64,000 bases of DNA from Pseudomonas grimontii (lineage in GTDB: Bacteria > Pseudomonadota > Gammaproteobacteria > Pseudomonadales > Pseudomonadaceae). Under the pieces are notes generated by a model, which had not been told where the DNA came from, ran no database searches, and saw only the letters and a program-made list of their open reading frames with translations. Numbering within the stretch: the first letter of the stretch is position 1; each line of letters opens with the position of its first letter. Shown piece after piece: positions 30,536 through 39,887 of the stretch. The translations under genes and the position numbers were made by a program. Location: positions 682,001 to 746,000 of the forward strand of contig NZ_VFES01000001.1 in NCBI RefSeq assembly GCF_007858185.1. Reading direction: 5' to 3'.

Positions 30536-30575
30536 GCTGCAAGCTTCGAGCTTGCAGCTTGCGGCTTGCGGCTGT
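30536..30575. repeat. GCAAGC/GCTTGC repeat, second copy
   Basis: GCTGCAAGCTTCGAGCTTGCAGCTTGCGGCTTGCGGC contains a palindrome around AAGCTTCGAGCTT and repeated GCTTGC units. It lies between convergent genes and resembles the run at 5438-5512. Confidence 0.55.
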
Positions 30576-30577
30576 AC

Positions 30578-31042
30578 TCAAAACATCGGCCGAGCCGAAG
30601 CAATCGCCACCACCACCAACCCCACGATCAGGTTAATCCCCACCAGCTTGCGAATCTGCCCCAGTGCAGCCGCACCCGCCGGCCAATCCTCAGCCGCCAC
30701 CGCCGCCTTCAGTTGCGGAAACTTCAACGCCTGGATACGGATAAACAACGCCGTCATCACCAGATACAAACCCATCATCACCTGCACATAGCGCGGCGCG
30801 GTTTCAAACCCGCTGAAGCGCAGTTGCAGCAGGCCGACACCGCTGATCGGCAAAACCAGCACCGCCACCCATACCCACACGAAAAAACGTTGAAACACAT
30901 TTGCCCACAGCTTGAGTCGGGCCGGCCCCTCAAGGGCCGCCACAGCGGCGGGGCGCAGGATCATCCAGGCGAAAAACATACCGCCGACCCAGATCAGGGC
31001 GGCCAATACATGCAGGGTGTAAGCGAGGCTAAACGCGGTCAT
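30578..31042 (-). CDS. CopD-family membrane protein
   Basis: Encodes 154 residues with four hydrophobic helices. The first helix reads LAYTLHVLAALIWVGGMFF, with the conserved His and WxGG motif of the CopD/YddG-like copper resistance D family. It lacks a periplasmic CopC domain. The role is unclear; heme- or copper-related membrane function is possible. It ends convergently with the collagen-like gene and is divergent from dinG across 99 bases. Confidence 0.82.
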   Translation of the reverse strand: MTAFSLAYTLHVLAALIWVGGMFFAWMILRPAAVAALEGPARLKLWANVFQRFFVWVWVAVLVLPISGVGLLQLRFSGFETAPRYVQVMMGLYLVMTALFIRIQALKFPQLKAAVAAEDWPAGAAALGQIRKLVGINLIVGLVVVAIASARPMF

Positions 31043-31141
31043 TGTGGTACTCCGTTCTGCGCGGGATTAATTAGCGGGGTATGATAGCGGCCGATCCGAA
31101 CCACTGAAAATTTATCCAGCGTTTTTTGCGCCCGACTATCC

Positions 31142-33286
31142 ATGATCAGCACTGAACTCAAAACCACGATCCAGGGCGCCTACACGCGTTTTCTCGAAGC
31201 CAAGAGCTTGAAACCGCGCTACGGCCAACGCCTGATGATCGCCGAAGTGGCCAAGGTCCTCGGGGATATCGACACCGACGACGAAGGCCGCCGCGAAGGT
31301 GAGCCCGCCGTCGTGGCCGTCGAAGCCGGCACCGGTACCGGCAAGACCGTGGCCTACAGCCTGGCTGCGATCCCTACCGCCAAGGCCGCCGGCAAGCGCC
31401 TGGTGATCGCCACCGCCACCGTCGCCCTGCAAGAGCAGATCGTCTACAAAGACCTGCCCGACCTGATGCGCAACAGCGGCCTGAACTTCACCTTCGCCCT
31501 GGCCAAGGGCCGTGGCCGCTACATGTGCCTGTCCAAGCTCGACGTGCTGCTGCAGGAAGGCCATGCGCAAACCGCCACGGCGTCGTTGTTCGAGGAAGAA
31601 GGCTTCAAGATCGAGGTTGATGAGGTCAGCCAGAAGCTGTTTACCAGCATGATCGAGAAACTGGCCGGGAATAAATGGGACGGCGATCGCGACAGCTGGC
31701 CCACAGCCCTCGAAGATGCCGATTGGGCGCGCCTGACCACCGACCACAGCCAATGCACCAACCGCCATTGCCCCAACTTCGGCCAGTGCGCCTTCTACAA
31801 GGCCCGCGAAGGCATGGGCAAGGTGGACGTGATCGTTACCAACCACGACATGGTCCTGGCCGACCTGGCCCTGGGCGGCGGCGCCGTGTTGCCGGACCCG
31901 CGTGACACCCTTTATGTGTTCGACGAAGGGCATCACCTGCCCGACAAGGCTATCGGCCACTTCGCCCACTACACGCGCCTGCGCTCCACCGCCGACTGGC
32001 TGGAGACCACCGCGAAGAACCTCACCAAATTGCTCGCCCAGCACCCGCTGCCCGGCGATTTGGGCAAGCTGATCGAACAGGTGCCGGAGCTGGCGCGGGA
32101 GATCAAGACCCAGCAACAGTTCATGTTCAGCGCCTGCGAGCAGGTGGCCGACTTCAAGCCCGGTGAAGATGTGGAAGGCCGTGAGCGCCCGCGTCACCGC
32201 TTTGTCGGTGGGATGATCCCCGAGCATATGCGCGAAATGGGGATCGAGCTGAAGAAAGGCTTTTCCCGCCTCACCGACCTGTTCACTCGCCTGACTGACT
32301 TGCTCAAGGAAGGCATGGACGGTGAGGTCAACATCGGCATCGCCAGCAACCAGGCCGAGGAATGGTACCCGCTGTTCGGCAGCCTGTTGTCCCGTTCCCA
32401 GGGCAACTGGGAGCTGTGGACGGCCTTTACCGTCGAAGACCCCGAAGACAACCCGCCCATGGCCCGCTGGCTGACCCTGTCGGAAAGCGGTGCGCTGTTT
32501 GATATCGAGGTCAACGCCAGCCCGATCCTCGCCGCCGAGATGCTGCGCCGCAACCTGTGGAACGTGGCGTATGGCTGCCTGGTGACCTCCGCCACGCTGA
32601 CCGCCCTGGGCACTTTCGACCGCTTCCGCATGCGCGCGGGCTTGCCGAAAAAGGCCGTCACTGCGGTGGTGCCAAGCCCGTTTCATCATGCCGACGCCGG
32701 TGTGCTGCGGGTGCCCGACCTCAAGGCCGACCCACGGGATGCACCGGCGCACACCGCGGCGATCATCCGCGACCTGCCATCCCTGGTGGAAGGTTCGCGC
32801 GGCACCCTGGTGTTGTTCTCGTCGCGCAAACAGATGCAGGACGTGTTCGACGGCCTCGACCGCGACTGGCGCAAGCAGGTGTTTATCCAGGGCAACCTGT
32901 CCAAGCAGGAAACCCTGAACAAGCACAAGGCGCGGGTCGATGGCGGCGATTCCAGCGTGCTGTTCGGCTTGGCGAGTTTTGCCGAAGGCGTGGACTTGCC
33001 CGGTGCCTACTGCGAACACGTGGTGATCGCCAAGATCCCGTTCTCGGTACCGGATGATCCGGTCGAGGCCGCATTGGCCGAATGGATCGAGGCGCGGGGC
33101 GGTAACCCGTTCATGGAGATATCGGTGCCGGATGCTTCCTTGAAGCTGGTGCAGGCCTGCGGTCGCTTGCTGCGTACCGAGGAAGACCGGGGCACCATCA
33201 CCTTGCTCGACCGCCGCTTGGTTACCCAGCGCTATGGCAAGGCGATCCTGAATGCGTTGCCGCCGTTCCGGCGCGAAATTTCTTAA
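31142..33286 (+). CDS. dinG: ATP-dependent DNA helicase DinG
   Basis: Encodes 714 residues, an XPD-like superfamily 2 helicase. Walker A is GTGTGKT (about 63-69). The iron-sulfur cluster cysteines are visible at about 129, 205, 210 and 216 (MCLSK, HSQC, RHC, GQC). The DEGH box VFDEGHHLP and motif VI QACGRLLRTEEDRG are intact. DinG unwinds R-loops and G-quadruplexes with 5'-to-3' polarity. The ATG at 31142 gives MISTELKTTIQ, the normal start. Confidence 0.96.
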   Translation: MISTELKTTIQGAYTRFLEAKSLKPRYGQRLMIAEVAKVLGDIDTDDEGRREGEPAVVAVEAGTGTGKTVAYSLAAIPTAKAAGKRLVIATATVALQEQIVYKDLPDLMRNSGLNFTFALAKGRGRYMCLSKLDVLLQEGHAQTATASLFEEEGFKIEVDEVSQKLFTSMIEKLAGNKWDGDRDSWPTALEDADWARLTTDHSQCTNRHCPNFGQCAFYKAREGMGKVDVIVTNHDMVLADLALGGGAVLPDPRDTLYVFDEGHHLPDKAIGHFAHYTRLRSTADWLETTAKNLTKLLAQHPLPGDLGKLIEQVPELAREIKTQQQFMFSACEQVADFKPGEDVEGRERPRHRFVGGMIPEHMREMGIELKKGFSRLTDLFTRLTDLLKEGMDGEVNIGIASNQAEEWYPLFGSLLSRSQGNWELWTAFTVEDPEDNPPMARWLTLSESGALFDIEVNASPILAAEMLRRNLWNVAYGCLVTSATLTALGTFDRFRMRAGLPKKAVTAVVPSPFHHADAGVLRVPDLKADPRDAPAHTAAIIRDLPSLVEGSRGTLVLFSSRKQMQDVFDGLDRDWRKQVFIQGNLSKQETLNKHKARVDGGDSSVLFGLASFAEGVDLPGAYCEHVVIAKIPFSVPDDPVEAALAEWIEARGGNPFMEISVPDASLKLVQACGRLLRTEEDRGTITLLDRRLVTQRYGKAILNALPPFRREIS

Positions 33287-33384
33287 GCCACCGTGGGCGA
33301 ATTCGCCCACCTCGTGGTCTATCTCACTGCTATCGATTTTTGTCATCAGGCCATTCACCGGCCGTTTGGGAGAACCTTGTTCGT

Positions 33385-35682
33385 ATGATTCGCACGCTGC
33401 CCGCCCTTTTTGCCCTGCTGTTCACTGCGCCCTTGATGGCCGCGCCCGCGGGGCAACAGACATTGTTCAACTTCGTCCGGCCTGCCGATGTGGTCAAGGT
33501 GGCGACCCAGGACGCCAGCCTGCCGCAATACAATGCCGAACAAACCCCTGAAGGCGAGGTGTTGCGCCGCATCACCTTCAACCCGGCCGCCGAGCCGAGC
33601 CTGGTGCTCAGCCCACAGGCCGGTACCTGGGACTGGTCGCAGTCCGGTGCCATGAGCCTACGTATCCAGAGCGCCATGGACTGGGCGCTGACCCTCTACG
33701 TCAAGGTGCAGAGCAGCGATGGCAAGACCCTGGTCAGCCGCATCGACCTGCCGGCCGGCCCGGCCCAGACCTTGCTGGTCCCGCTGCAAGCCAGCTCGCC
33801 GTTGAGCCAGGGTATGAAGGCCGGCCCGCCGATGCCGATCACCGTGGATGGCCAGCGTGTGTTGCTGGCCAGCAGCATCGGCGAAATCGACCGCAGCCAG
33901 GTGGTCTCGGTGACCCTGTCGATGATCAAGCCCAACGCCGCGCAAAGCATCCTGCTGGAACGCTTTGGCGTGCAGGACAGCGAGCCGGTGCTGAAGGCGG
34001 CCTACAGCGAACTGGTGGATGCTTATGGCCAGTCCACCCGCGCGCGCTGGCCGGAAAAGGTCAGCAGCGACGAACAACTCAAGGCGGCCGCGGCAAAGGA
34101 GCAAACCCAATTGCAGGGCTGGCTGGCCGCGCGTGATAAATCCGCATTGGATAAATTCGGTGGCTGGAACAAAGGGCCGGCGTTCAAGGCCAGTGGCTTT
34201 TTCCGCACCGAAAAGCGCGACGGTCGCTGGTATCTGGTGACCCCGGAAGGCCATCCGTTCTATTCCCTGGGCGTCAATACCGTGGCCCCGGACAACAGCC
34301 AGACCTACGTGGCAGGTCGTGAGTGGATGTTTGCGGCGCTGCCAAAGGCCGGAGAGCCCTTCGACAAGTACTACGGCAGCGGCGATAACCGCACCGGCAA
34401 TGGTGCGGGTGAAGGTCGTAGCTTTGGTGCCGGACGTTGGTACGATTTTTACGGCGCCAACTTGCAGCGCACTTATGGCGGCGAAGGGTTTGACCAGAAA
34501 CGCTGGGTTACCCATACCCTAGATCGCCTGCAAGCCTGGGGCTTCAATACCGTCGGCAACTGGAGCGCCGGCGCGTTGGCCACTGCCGACCGTGTACCGT
34601 ACACCTTGCCGTTGTCGATCGTTGGCGACTACGCCAGCATCAGCACTGGCACCGACTGGTGGGGCGGCATGCCCGATCCGTTCGATCCGCGTTTCGCCAT
34701 GGCGACCGAGCGCGCGGTGGCCATTGCCGCCCGCGACCACCGCGACGACCCCTGGCTGATCGGCTTCTTTGCCGATAACGAACTGGCCTGGGCCGGCCCC
34801 GGCGATGACCCGAAATCTCGCTACGCCCTGGCCTACGGCACCTTGCGCATGACCACCGACGTACCGGCCAAGCGCGCGTTCCTCAAGCAATTACGTGACA
34901 AATACCGCAACGAGCAAGGCCTGTCGAAAGCCTGGGGCATCGAGTTGGCGGGTTGGGAGTTGATGGAAGATCCAGGTTTCGAACCGCCTATGCCCAACCC
35001 TGAACACCCGGAAATCGAAGCTGACTTCAAGTACTTCCAGAAGACCTTTGCCGATGCCTACTTCAAGACCATCTCCGACTCGCTGAAATGGCACGCACCC
35101 AACCAACTACTGCTGGGCGGGCGCTATGCGGTGAGTACGCCGGAAGCCGTAGCGTCATGCGCGCAGTATTGCGATGTGCTGAGCTTCAACATGTACACGC
35201 TCAAACCCCAGGACGGCTATGACTTTGCCGCGCTTCACGCACTGGACAAACCGGTGTTGATCACTGAATTCAACTTCGGCTCTGCGGACCGTGGCCCGTT
35301 CTGGGGCGGCGTGACCCAGGTGGCCAGGGAAGAAGAGCGTGGCGCGGCGTATGCCAACTTCCTCAAGCAAGCCATGGCCGAGCCGTCAATTGTCGGCGTG
35401 CATTGGTTTCAGTACCTGGACCAGCCGGTGACCGGCCGTTTGCTGGACGGTGAAAACGGCCACTTCGGCCTGGTGGGCATCACCGACGTACCGTTCCAGG
35501 GGTTTGTTGACAGTGTGCGTAGAAGCAACCTGGCGGCGGTGGATCAACTGGGCAAGGAAGCAGAAAAGGCCAAGGCCGCCAGCACCGTTCGTGAAAGCGA
35601 AGGCAGCAAGCCTGGGCATGATGGCAAAGGCCCGGGGCAGGGCGCCGGACACGCCGGTGGGCACTCAGGAAATGGTCATTGA
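33385..35682 (+). CDS. GH50-like beta-agarase-family glycoside hydrolase
   Basis: Encodes 765 residues. A signal peptide (MIRTLPALFALLFTAPLMAAP) indicates export. A beta-sandwich-like N-terminal region (about 30-215) is followed by a (beta/alpha)8 catalytic domain. Candidate catalytic glutamates lie in FFADNELAW and in VLITEFNFG, positions expected for GH50. The C-terminal tail is Gly/His-rich (PGHDGKGPGQGAGHAGGHSG) and may bind metal. Annotated relatives are beta-agarases, but the true substrate in a soil or plant pseudomonad is unknown. It is not next to other carbohydrate genes. Confidence 0.85.
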   Translation: MIRTLPALFALLFTAPLMAAPAGQQTLFNFVRPADVVKVATQDASLPQYNAEQTPEGEVLRRITFNPAAEPSLVLSPQAGTWDWSQSGAMSLRIQSAMDWALTLYVKVQSSDGKTLVSRIDLPAGPAQTLLVPLQASSPLSQGMKAGPPMPITVDGQRVLLASSIGEIDRSQVVSVTLSMIKPNAAQSILLERFGVQDSEPVLKAAYSELVDAYGQSTRARWPEKVSSDEQLKAAAAKEQTQLQGWLAARDKSALDKFGGWNKGPAFKASGFFRTEKRDGRWYLVTPEGHPFYSLGVNTVAPDNSQTYVAGREWMFAALPKAGEPFDKYYGSGDNRTGNGAGEGRSFGAGRWYDFYGANLQRTYGGEGFDQKRWVTHTLDRLQAWGFNTVGNWSAGALATADRVPYTLPLSIVGDYASISTGTDWWGGMPDPFDPRFAMATERAVAIAARDHRDDPWLIGFFADNELAWAGPGDDPKSRYALAYGTLRMTTDVPAKRAFLKQLRDKYRNEQGLSKAWGIELAGWELMEDPGFEPPMPNPEHPEIEADFKYFQKTFADAYFKTISDSLKWHAPNQLLLGGRYAVSTPEAVASCAQYCDVLSFNMYTLKPQDGYDFAALHALDKPVLITEFNFGSADRGPFWGGVTQVAREEERGAAYANFLKQAMAEPSIVGVHWFQYLDQPVTGRLLDGENGHFGLVGITDVPFQGFVDSVRRSNLAAVDQLGKEAEKAKAASTVRESEGSKPGHDGKGPGQGAGHAGGHSGNGH

Positions 35683-35764
35683 TTCATCGTTGACGGGTTC
35701 ACAAATCCCATAATGGCTGGAACAATGTCGGCCACTTTTTACGGTGTTTTCCGAGGGGGCTTAG

Positions 35765-36910
35765 GTGCAGGTTCAGGGTCATTACGAGCTCCAGTTCGAA
35801 GCGGTGCGTGAAGCGTTTGCCGCGTTGTTCGATGACCCGCAGGAGCGTGGTGCCGGGCTCTGCATCCAGATCGGCGGCGAAACCGTGGTCGACCTGTGGG
35901 CCGGTACCGCCGACAAGGATGGTACCGAGGCCTGGCACAGCGACACCATCGTCAACCTGTTTTCCTGCACCAAGACCTTCACCGCTGTCACGGCCCTGCA
36001 ACTGGTGGCCGAGGGCAAGTTGCAATTGGACGCGCCAGTGGCCAGGTACTGGCCCGAGTTCGCTGCTGCCGGCAAGGAAAACATTACGCTGCGCCAGTTG
36101 CTCTGCCATCAGGCCGGGTTGCCGGCAATCCGCGAGATGCTGCCCACCGAAGCCCTGTATGACTGGCAATTGATGGTCGACACCCTGGCAGCCGAGGCCC
36201 CGTGGTGGACACCGGGCCAGGGCCATGGCTACGAGGCGATCACCTACGGCTGGCTGGTCGGCGAATTGCTGCGCCGCGCCGATGGGCGTGGGCCGGGTGA
36301 GTCCATTGTGGCGCGGGTGGCACGGCCGCTGGGGCTGGACTTCCATGTGGGCCTGGCCGATGAAGAGTTTTATCGTGTTGCACATATAGCGCGCAGCAAA
36401 GGCAATATGGGCGATGAAGCCGCGCAACGTTTACTGCAAGTAATGATGCGTGAGCCCACTGCCATGACGACGCGGGCATTTGCCAATCCGCCGTCTATTC
36501 TCACCAGTACTAATAAACCTGAATGGCGACGCATGCAGCAGCCAGCGGCAAATGGTCACGGTAATGCACGCAGCCTGGCCGGTTTTTATAGTGGTTTGTT
36601 GGACGGTAGTTTGCTGGAAGCCGACATGCTCGAAGAATTGACCCGTGAACACAGTATCGGGCCGGATAAAACATTATTGACACAAACCCGCTTCGGCCTG
36701 GGCTGCATGTTGGATCAACCGCAGTTGCCCAATGCCACGTTTGGCCTTGGCGCGCGCGCTTTCGGGCATCCCGGCGCCGGCGGCTCGGTGGGGTTTGCCG
36801 ACCCTGAGCATGATGTAGCGTTTGGTTTCGTGACTAATACATTGGGGCCTTATGTACTTATGGACCCGCGTGCGCAGAAGTTGGTCGGAATGTTGGCCGG
36901 TTGTCTGTAA
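35765..36910 (+). CDS. Serine hydrolase of the class C beta-lactamase/EstB family
   Basis: Encodes 381 residues from a GTG start with a GAGGGGG ribosome-binding site. The SxxK nucleophile motif is SCTK (Ser67-Lys70). A later HGYEAITYG segment supplies the Tyr motif, and the HPGAGGS segment stands for the KTG box. These are features of EstB-like esterases. No signal peptide is seen, so it is likely cytoplasmic. Substrates are unknown. Confidence 0.9.
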   Translation: MQVQGHYELQFEAVREAFAALFDDPQERGAGLCIQIGGETVVDLWAGTADKDGTEAWHSDTIVNLFSCTKTFTAVTALQLVAEGKLQLDAPVARYWPEFAAAGKENITLRQLLCHQAGLPAIREMLPTEALYDWQLMVDTLAAEAPWWTPGQGHGYEAITYGWLVGELLRRADGRGPGESIVARVARPLGLDFHVGLADEEFYRVAHIARSKGNMGDEAAQRLLQVMMREPTAMTTRAFANPPSILTSTNKPEWRRMQQPAANGHGNARSLAGFYSGLLDGSLLEADMLEELTREHSIGPDKTLLTQTRFGLGCMLDQPQLPNATFGLGARAFGHPGAGGSVGFADPEHDVAFGFVTNTLGPYVLMDPRAQKLVGMLAGCL

Positions 36911-36956
36911 ACCCCTTGCTGTTTCACATTTTTTTGTTACAAAGGCAACTATAAGA

Positions 36957-37001
36957 AGACGCTGAACGAAATGATGTAACTTTAATGTTCTGTAAGCGTC
37001 T
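36957..37001 (+). promoter_or_regulatory. Hairpin in the leader of the second OmpA-type gene
   Basis: AGACGCTGAAC (36957-36967) can pair with GTTC (36987-36990) and AGCGTCT (36995-37001) around an AT-rich loop. It lies in the 143-base gap between the serine hydrolase and the OmpA-type lipoprotein gene. A second GC-rich hairpin lies at about 37006-37030. Confidence 0.4.
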
Positions 37002-37053
37002 GTTTAACGGGTCATCGAGACCCCCGTTTCTTTTCTCATTTTGTGGATATCTC

Positions 37054-38217
37054 ATGTTATCGAACAAGTCCTTGGCTCTGGCGCTTTGCCTCACTATTAC
37101 CGGTTGCGCACAAACTCCACAAAATGATGCCGAGGGTGGGCATTGGTGGTCATTTGGATCGGATAAGGCCACTACCAAGGACGCCGTGACCCAAGCCGAT
37201 GCCAAGCCGGATGCCAAGCCGGATGCCAAGCCTGCTGCCGGCGCCAAGCCTGCCGCACCTGTAGCCGCTGCTGCTGCGCCTGTCGCCTCCGCGCCAGCGC
37301 CAGCGCCAGCCGCCAAGGCTGATACCGGTTCGAGCTGGTGGCCGTTCTCCTCCAAGAGCGCCGACGAGAAGGCCGCTGATGCCAAGGCTGACCTGAAAGC
37401 CGACCTCAAGGCCGCGGAGCCTGCCCCTACCGTCGCCAAGACCGACACCGAGACCCACTGGTGGTGGCCGTTCGAAAGCAAACCCAAGCCATTGGCCAAG
37501 GTCGACGTGACCAATGTGCCGATGCCTGACCCGAAAATCACCCAGGCCTGGTTGGACGACTATGAGCCGCGCCTGCGCGCCGCCATCAAGGACAGCAACC
37601 TGCAACTGGAACGTCGCGACAACGTGCTCGTCGTGATTGCTCCGGTAGACGGCTCCTACAACCCAAAACGCCCGGCGATGCTGCTGCCGGTTACTTTGGG
37701 GCCGTTCACTCGCGTTGCCAAGGCGGTTGAAGCCGATCCAAAAACCGCCGTGTTGGTGCTGGGTCATGTGGATGCCACCGGTACCGCGCCTGCCAGCCAG
37801 GCCCTGACCAAGGAGCGCGCGCAGTCCATTGCCTCGATCTTCAGCCTCAGCGGCCTGAAACAGGACCGCCTGATGCTGCGTGGCATGGGTGACCTGATGC
37901 CGCGTGCCGCCAACGACAGTACCCAGGGCCGTGCCTTGAACCGTCGTATGGAAATCATGTTCACCCAGCGCACGACCATGTTGGCACTGTTGAGCAAGTA
38001 TCAATCGGGCAAGACCCCGCCTGTAGCCGAAATGGTTGCGGTGCAGGACGTTCCAGCTCCGGCCGCCAAAGCCCCGGCTAAAAAGGCACCCGCCGCCAAA
38101 AAAGCTGCTGCCAAGCCAGCGGCTAAAAAAGCCCCGGCCAAGCCAGCTGCCAAGAAACCGGCCCCAGCCAAAGCCAAGGCTGCTGCACCGGCTGCGAACG
38201 ACCAGGCGAAAAACTGA
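37054..38217 (+). CDS. OmpA-type lipoprotein with WWPF modules and a histone-like tail
   Basis: Encodes 387 residues. A lipoprotein signal ends at ITGC (Cys18). Three short Trp-rich modules follow: HWWSFGSDK (about 30-38), SWWPFSSKS (about 94-102) and HWWWPFESK (about 135-143), separated by Ala/Pro/Lys-rich linkers. An OmpA-like domain lies at about 165-325 (LVLGHVDATG, ALNRRMEIMF). The last 50 residues are a Lys/Ala/Pro repeat (AAKKAAAKPAAKKAPAK) like AlgP or histone H1 tails. The ATG at 37054 is the first that gives a signal peptide. The architecture is unusual. Confidence 0.88.
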   Translation: MLSNKSLALALCLTITGCAQTPQNDAEGGHWWSFGSDKATTKDAVTQADAKPDAKPDAKPAAGAKPAAPVAAAAAPVASAPAPAPAAKADTGSSWWPFSSKSADEKAADAKADLKADLKAAEPAPTVAKTDTETHWWWPFESKPKPLAKVDVTNVPMPDPKITQAWLDDYEPRLRAAIKDSNLQLERRDNVLVVIAPVDGSYNPKRPAMLLPVTLGPFTRVAKAVEADPKTAVLVLGHVDATGTAPASQALTKERAQSIASIFSLSGLKQDRLMLRGMGDLMPRAANDSTQGRALNRRMEIMFTQRTTMLALLSKYQSGKTPPVAEMVAVQDVPAPAAKAPAKKAPAAKKAAAKPAAKKAPAKPAAKKPAPAKAKAAAPAANDQAKN

Positions 38218-38244
38218 TCCGCTGAACCAGAAGGATAAAGCCGC

Positions 38245-38892
38245 ATGACCCAGGCACTGGCCGATATGCGCCGTGACTACACTCGGGACGGTTTGAGCGA
38301 GGCCCAGGCCCCGAATGAGCCGTTTGCGTTGTTCCACCAGTGGTTTGCCGATGCGGTGAAAACCGAGCAGCCACCGGTGGAAGCCAATGCCATGACCCTG
38401 GCTACGGTCGACCAGGACGGTCGCCCGCACTGCCGCATCCTGCTGCTCAAGGGCTTGGATGCGCAGGGCTTTACCTTCTTTACCAACTATCAGAGCGCCA
38501 AGGGTGAACAGCTCGCGGCGCGGCCGTTTGCGGCCATGACGTTCTTCTGGCCGACCCTGGAGCGCCAGGTGCGCATTGAAGGACGGGTGGTCAAGGTTAC
38601 ACCTGAGGAGTCGGACGCTTATTATCAGGTCCGCCCCCTGGGTAGCCGTTTAGGCGCGTGGGCGTCCCCGCAGAGCCAGGTCATTCGTGACCGTGAGGAG
38701 CTGCAGGACCTGCTCAAGGCCACCGAACAGCGTTTCAGCGACACCCAGCCCGATTGCCCCGAGCATTGGGGTGGCTACCGTTTACTCCCCGAGCGTATCG
38801 AGTTCTGGCAAGGCCGCTCCAGCCGCCTGCATGACCGCCTGAACTACCGCCTGCAAGGGACCGAATGGGCCCGCGAGCGCCTGGCGCCCTGA
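38245..38892 (+). CDS. pdxH: Pyridoxamine 5'-phosphate oxidase
   Basis: Encodes 215 residues. PdxH oxidises pyridoxine or pyridoxamine phosphate to pyridoxal 5'-phosphate with FMN. The FMN-binding [19 protein letters not shown] segment and the C-terminal signature [15 protein letters not shown] are intact, as is the terminal [22 protein letters not shown]. It starts 27 bases after the OmpA-type lipoprotein stop and is probably co-transcribed, with AGAAGGA as ribosome site. Confidence 0.97.
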   Translation: MTQALADMRRDYTRDGLSEAQAPNEPFALFHQWFADAVKTEQPPVEANAMTLATVDQDGRPHCRILLLKGLDAQGFTFFTNYQSAKGEQLAARPFAAMTFFWPTLERQVRIEGRVVKVTPEESDAYYQVRPLGSRLGAWASPQSQVIRDREELQDLLKATEQRFSDTQPDCPEHWGGYRLLPERIEFWQGRSSRLHDRLNYRLQGTEWARERLAP

Positions 38893-38928
38893 GCGGCACC
38901 TTTCGTCACCTCACTGGAATGATGTCGA

Positions 38929-39189
38929 TCACACCGAAGTCTCTGCTGAAGAGGCTTCGGCTGTGTAGTGCTGTGCGGCATTTTTCAGCCACTGCGGCAA
39001 GTCGCTTCGCTTGATCTTCGACACCCGCGCCTGCTCCAGTTGTTGCAGCATGAAGGCACGTTTGCGCAGGTCTTCGCCCGCCAGGGACAATGCCAGGTCG
39101 CGGTCTATCCAACGCCGGATACGCAGGTACAGCCAGCCGTGGAAGTACAGGCCGGCGGCGGTAATGACTACAATGATGAAATAGTCCAT
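38929..39189 (-). CDS. Small membrane-anchored protein of unknown function
   Basis: Encodes 86 residues. One N-terminal transmembrane helix (YFIIVVITAAGLYFHGWLYL) is followed by a basic, helical cytoplasmic part (RIRRWIDRDLALSLAGEDLRKRAFML). I recognise it only as a conserved-looking Pseudomonas hypothetical protein. It is convergent with pdxH. Confidence 0.72.
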   Translation of the reverse strand: MDYFIIVVITAAGLYFHGWLYLRIRRWIDRDLALSLAGEDLRKRAFMLQQLEQARVSKIKRSDLPQWLKNAAQHYTAEASSAETSV

Positions 39190-39346
39190 GAAGTTCCTGG
39201 TTACGATGAGAGAGCTACCGTTGGTCGGTATTTTTGGTACGGACAGTCTGTACTGAGGCTGAATGAAAGCAATTTCCTGCCGGGCTTGTCGTGACAGGCG
39301 TCAAGCTGCAGCGTCTAATGAGTACCTGTCCTTTGGAGTTGATGCT

Positions 39347-39811
39347 ATGCGTAAGTCCGTTTTACTGGTTGCCTGCTTTACCACGCTTTCGTTGCTGCTG
39401 GGTGGCTGCGCCTCGAGTCTGACCGGCGACTCGTACTCCCGTGACGAAGCGCGTCGTGTACAGACCGTTCGCATGGGCACCATTGAATCCCTGCGTCCGG
39501 TAAAAATCGAAGGCACCAAGACCCCAATCGGCGGCGCTGCTGGCGCGGTCATCGGTGGTGTTGGCGGCAGCGCCATCGGCGGTGGCCGTGGCAGTATCGT
39601 GACTGCCGTGATCGGCGCCGTTGCCGGCGGCCTGCTGGGCTCGGCCACCGAAGAAGGCCTGACCCGCACCCAAGGCGTGGAAATCACCGTTCGCGAAGAC
39701 GACGGCAGCATGCGTGCCTACGTACAAGCCGTGCAGGAAAATGAAATCTTCCGCATCGGTGATCGCGTACGCATCATGACCGTTGATGGCACCAGCCGCG
39801 TTACTCGCTGA
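39347..39811 (+). CDS. Glycine-zipper outer-membrane lipoprotein (SlyB/Pcp-like)
   Basis: Encodes 154 residues. A lipoprotein signal ends at LLGGC (Cys21). The middle has glycine-zipper two-TM repeats (GGAAGAVIGGVGGSAIGGGRG, about 64-95). The C-terminus is a small beta-rich domain (VEITVREDDG ... RIGDRVRIM). This is the 17 kDa antigen/SlyB architecture, linked to envelope integrity. The ATG at 39347 follows a GGAG site. A strong terminator follows. Confidence 0.9.
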   Translation: MRKSVLLVACFTTLSLLLGGCASSLTGDSYSRDEARRVQTVRMGTIESLRPVKIEGTKTPIGGAAGAVIGGVGGSAIGGGRGSIVTAVIGAVAGGLLGSATEEGLTRTQGVEITVREDDGSMRAYVQAVQENEIFRIGDRVRIMTVDGTSRVTR

Positions 39812-39830
39812 TCGCTAGCTGCAGGCAAAT

Positions 39831-39866
39831 AAAAAACCCCAACCGGGTGACCGGTTGGGGTTTTTT
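39831..39866. terminator. Bidirectional terminator between the SlyB-like gene and nhaA
   Basis: AAAAAACCCCAACCGG pairs with CCGGTTGGGGTTTTTT around loop GTGA. The A-run and T-run on either side of a 10-bp GC-rich core let it serve both convergent genes. Confidence 0.95.
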
Positions 39867-39887
39867 ATGGGCTGCGTTTCAGTCGGC

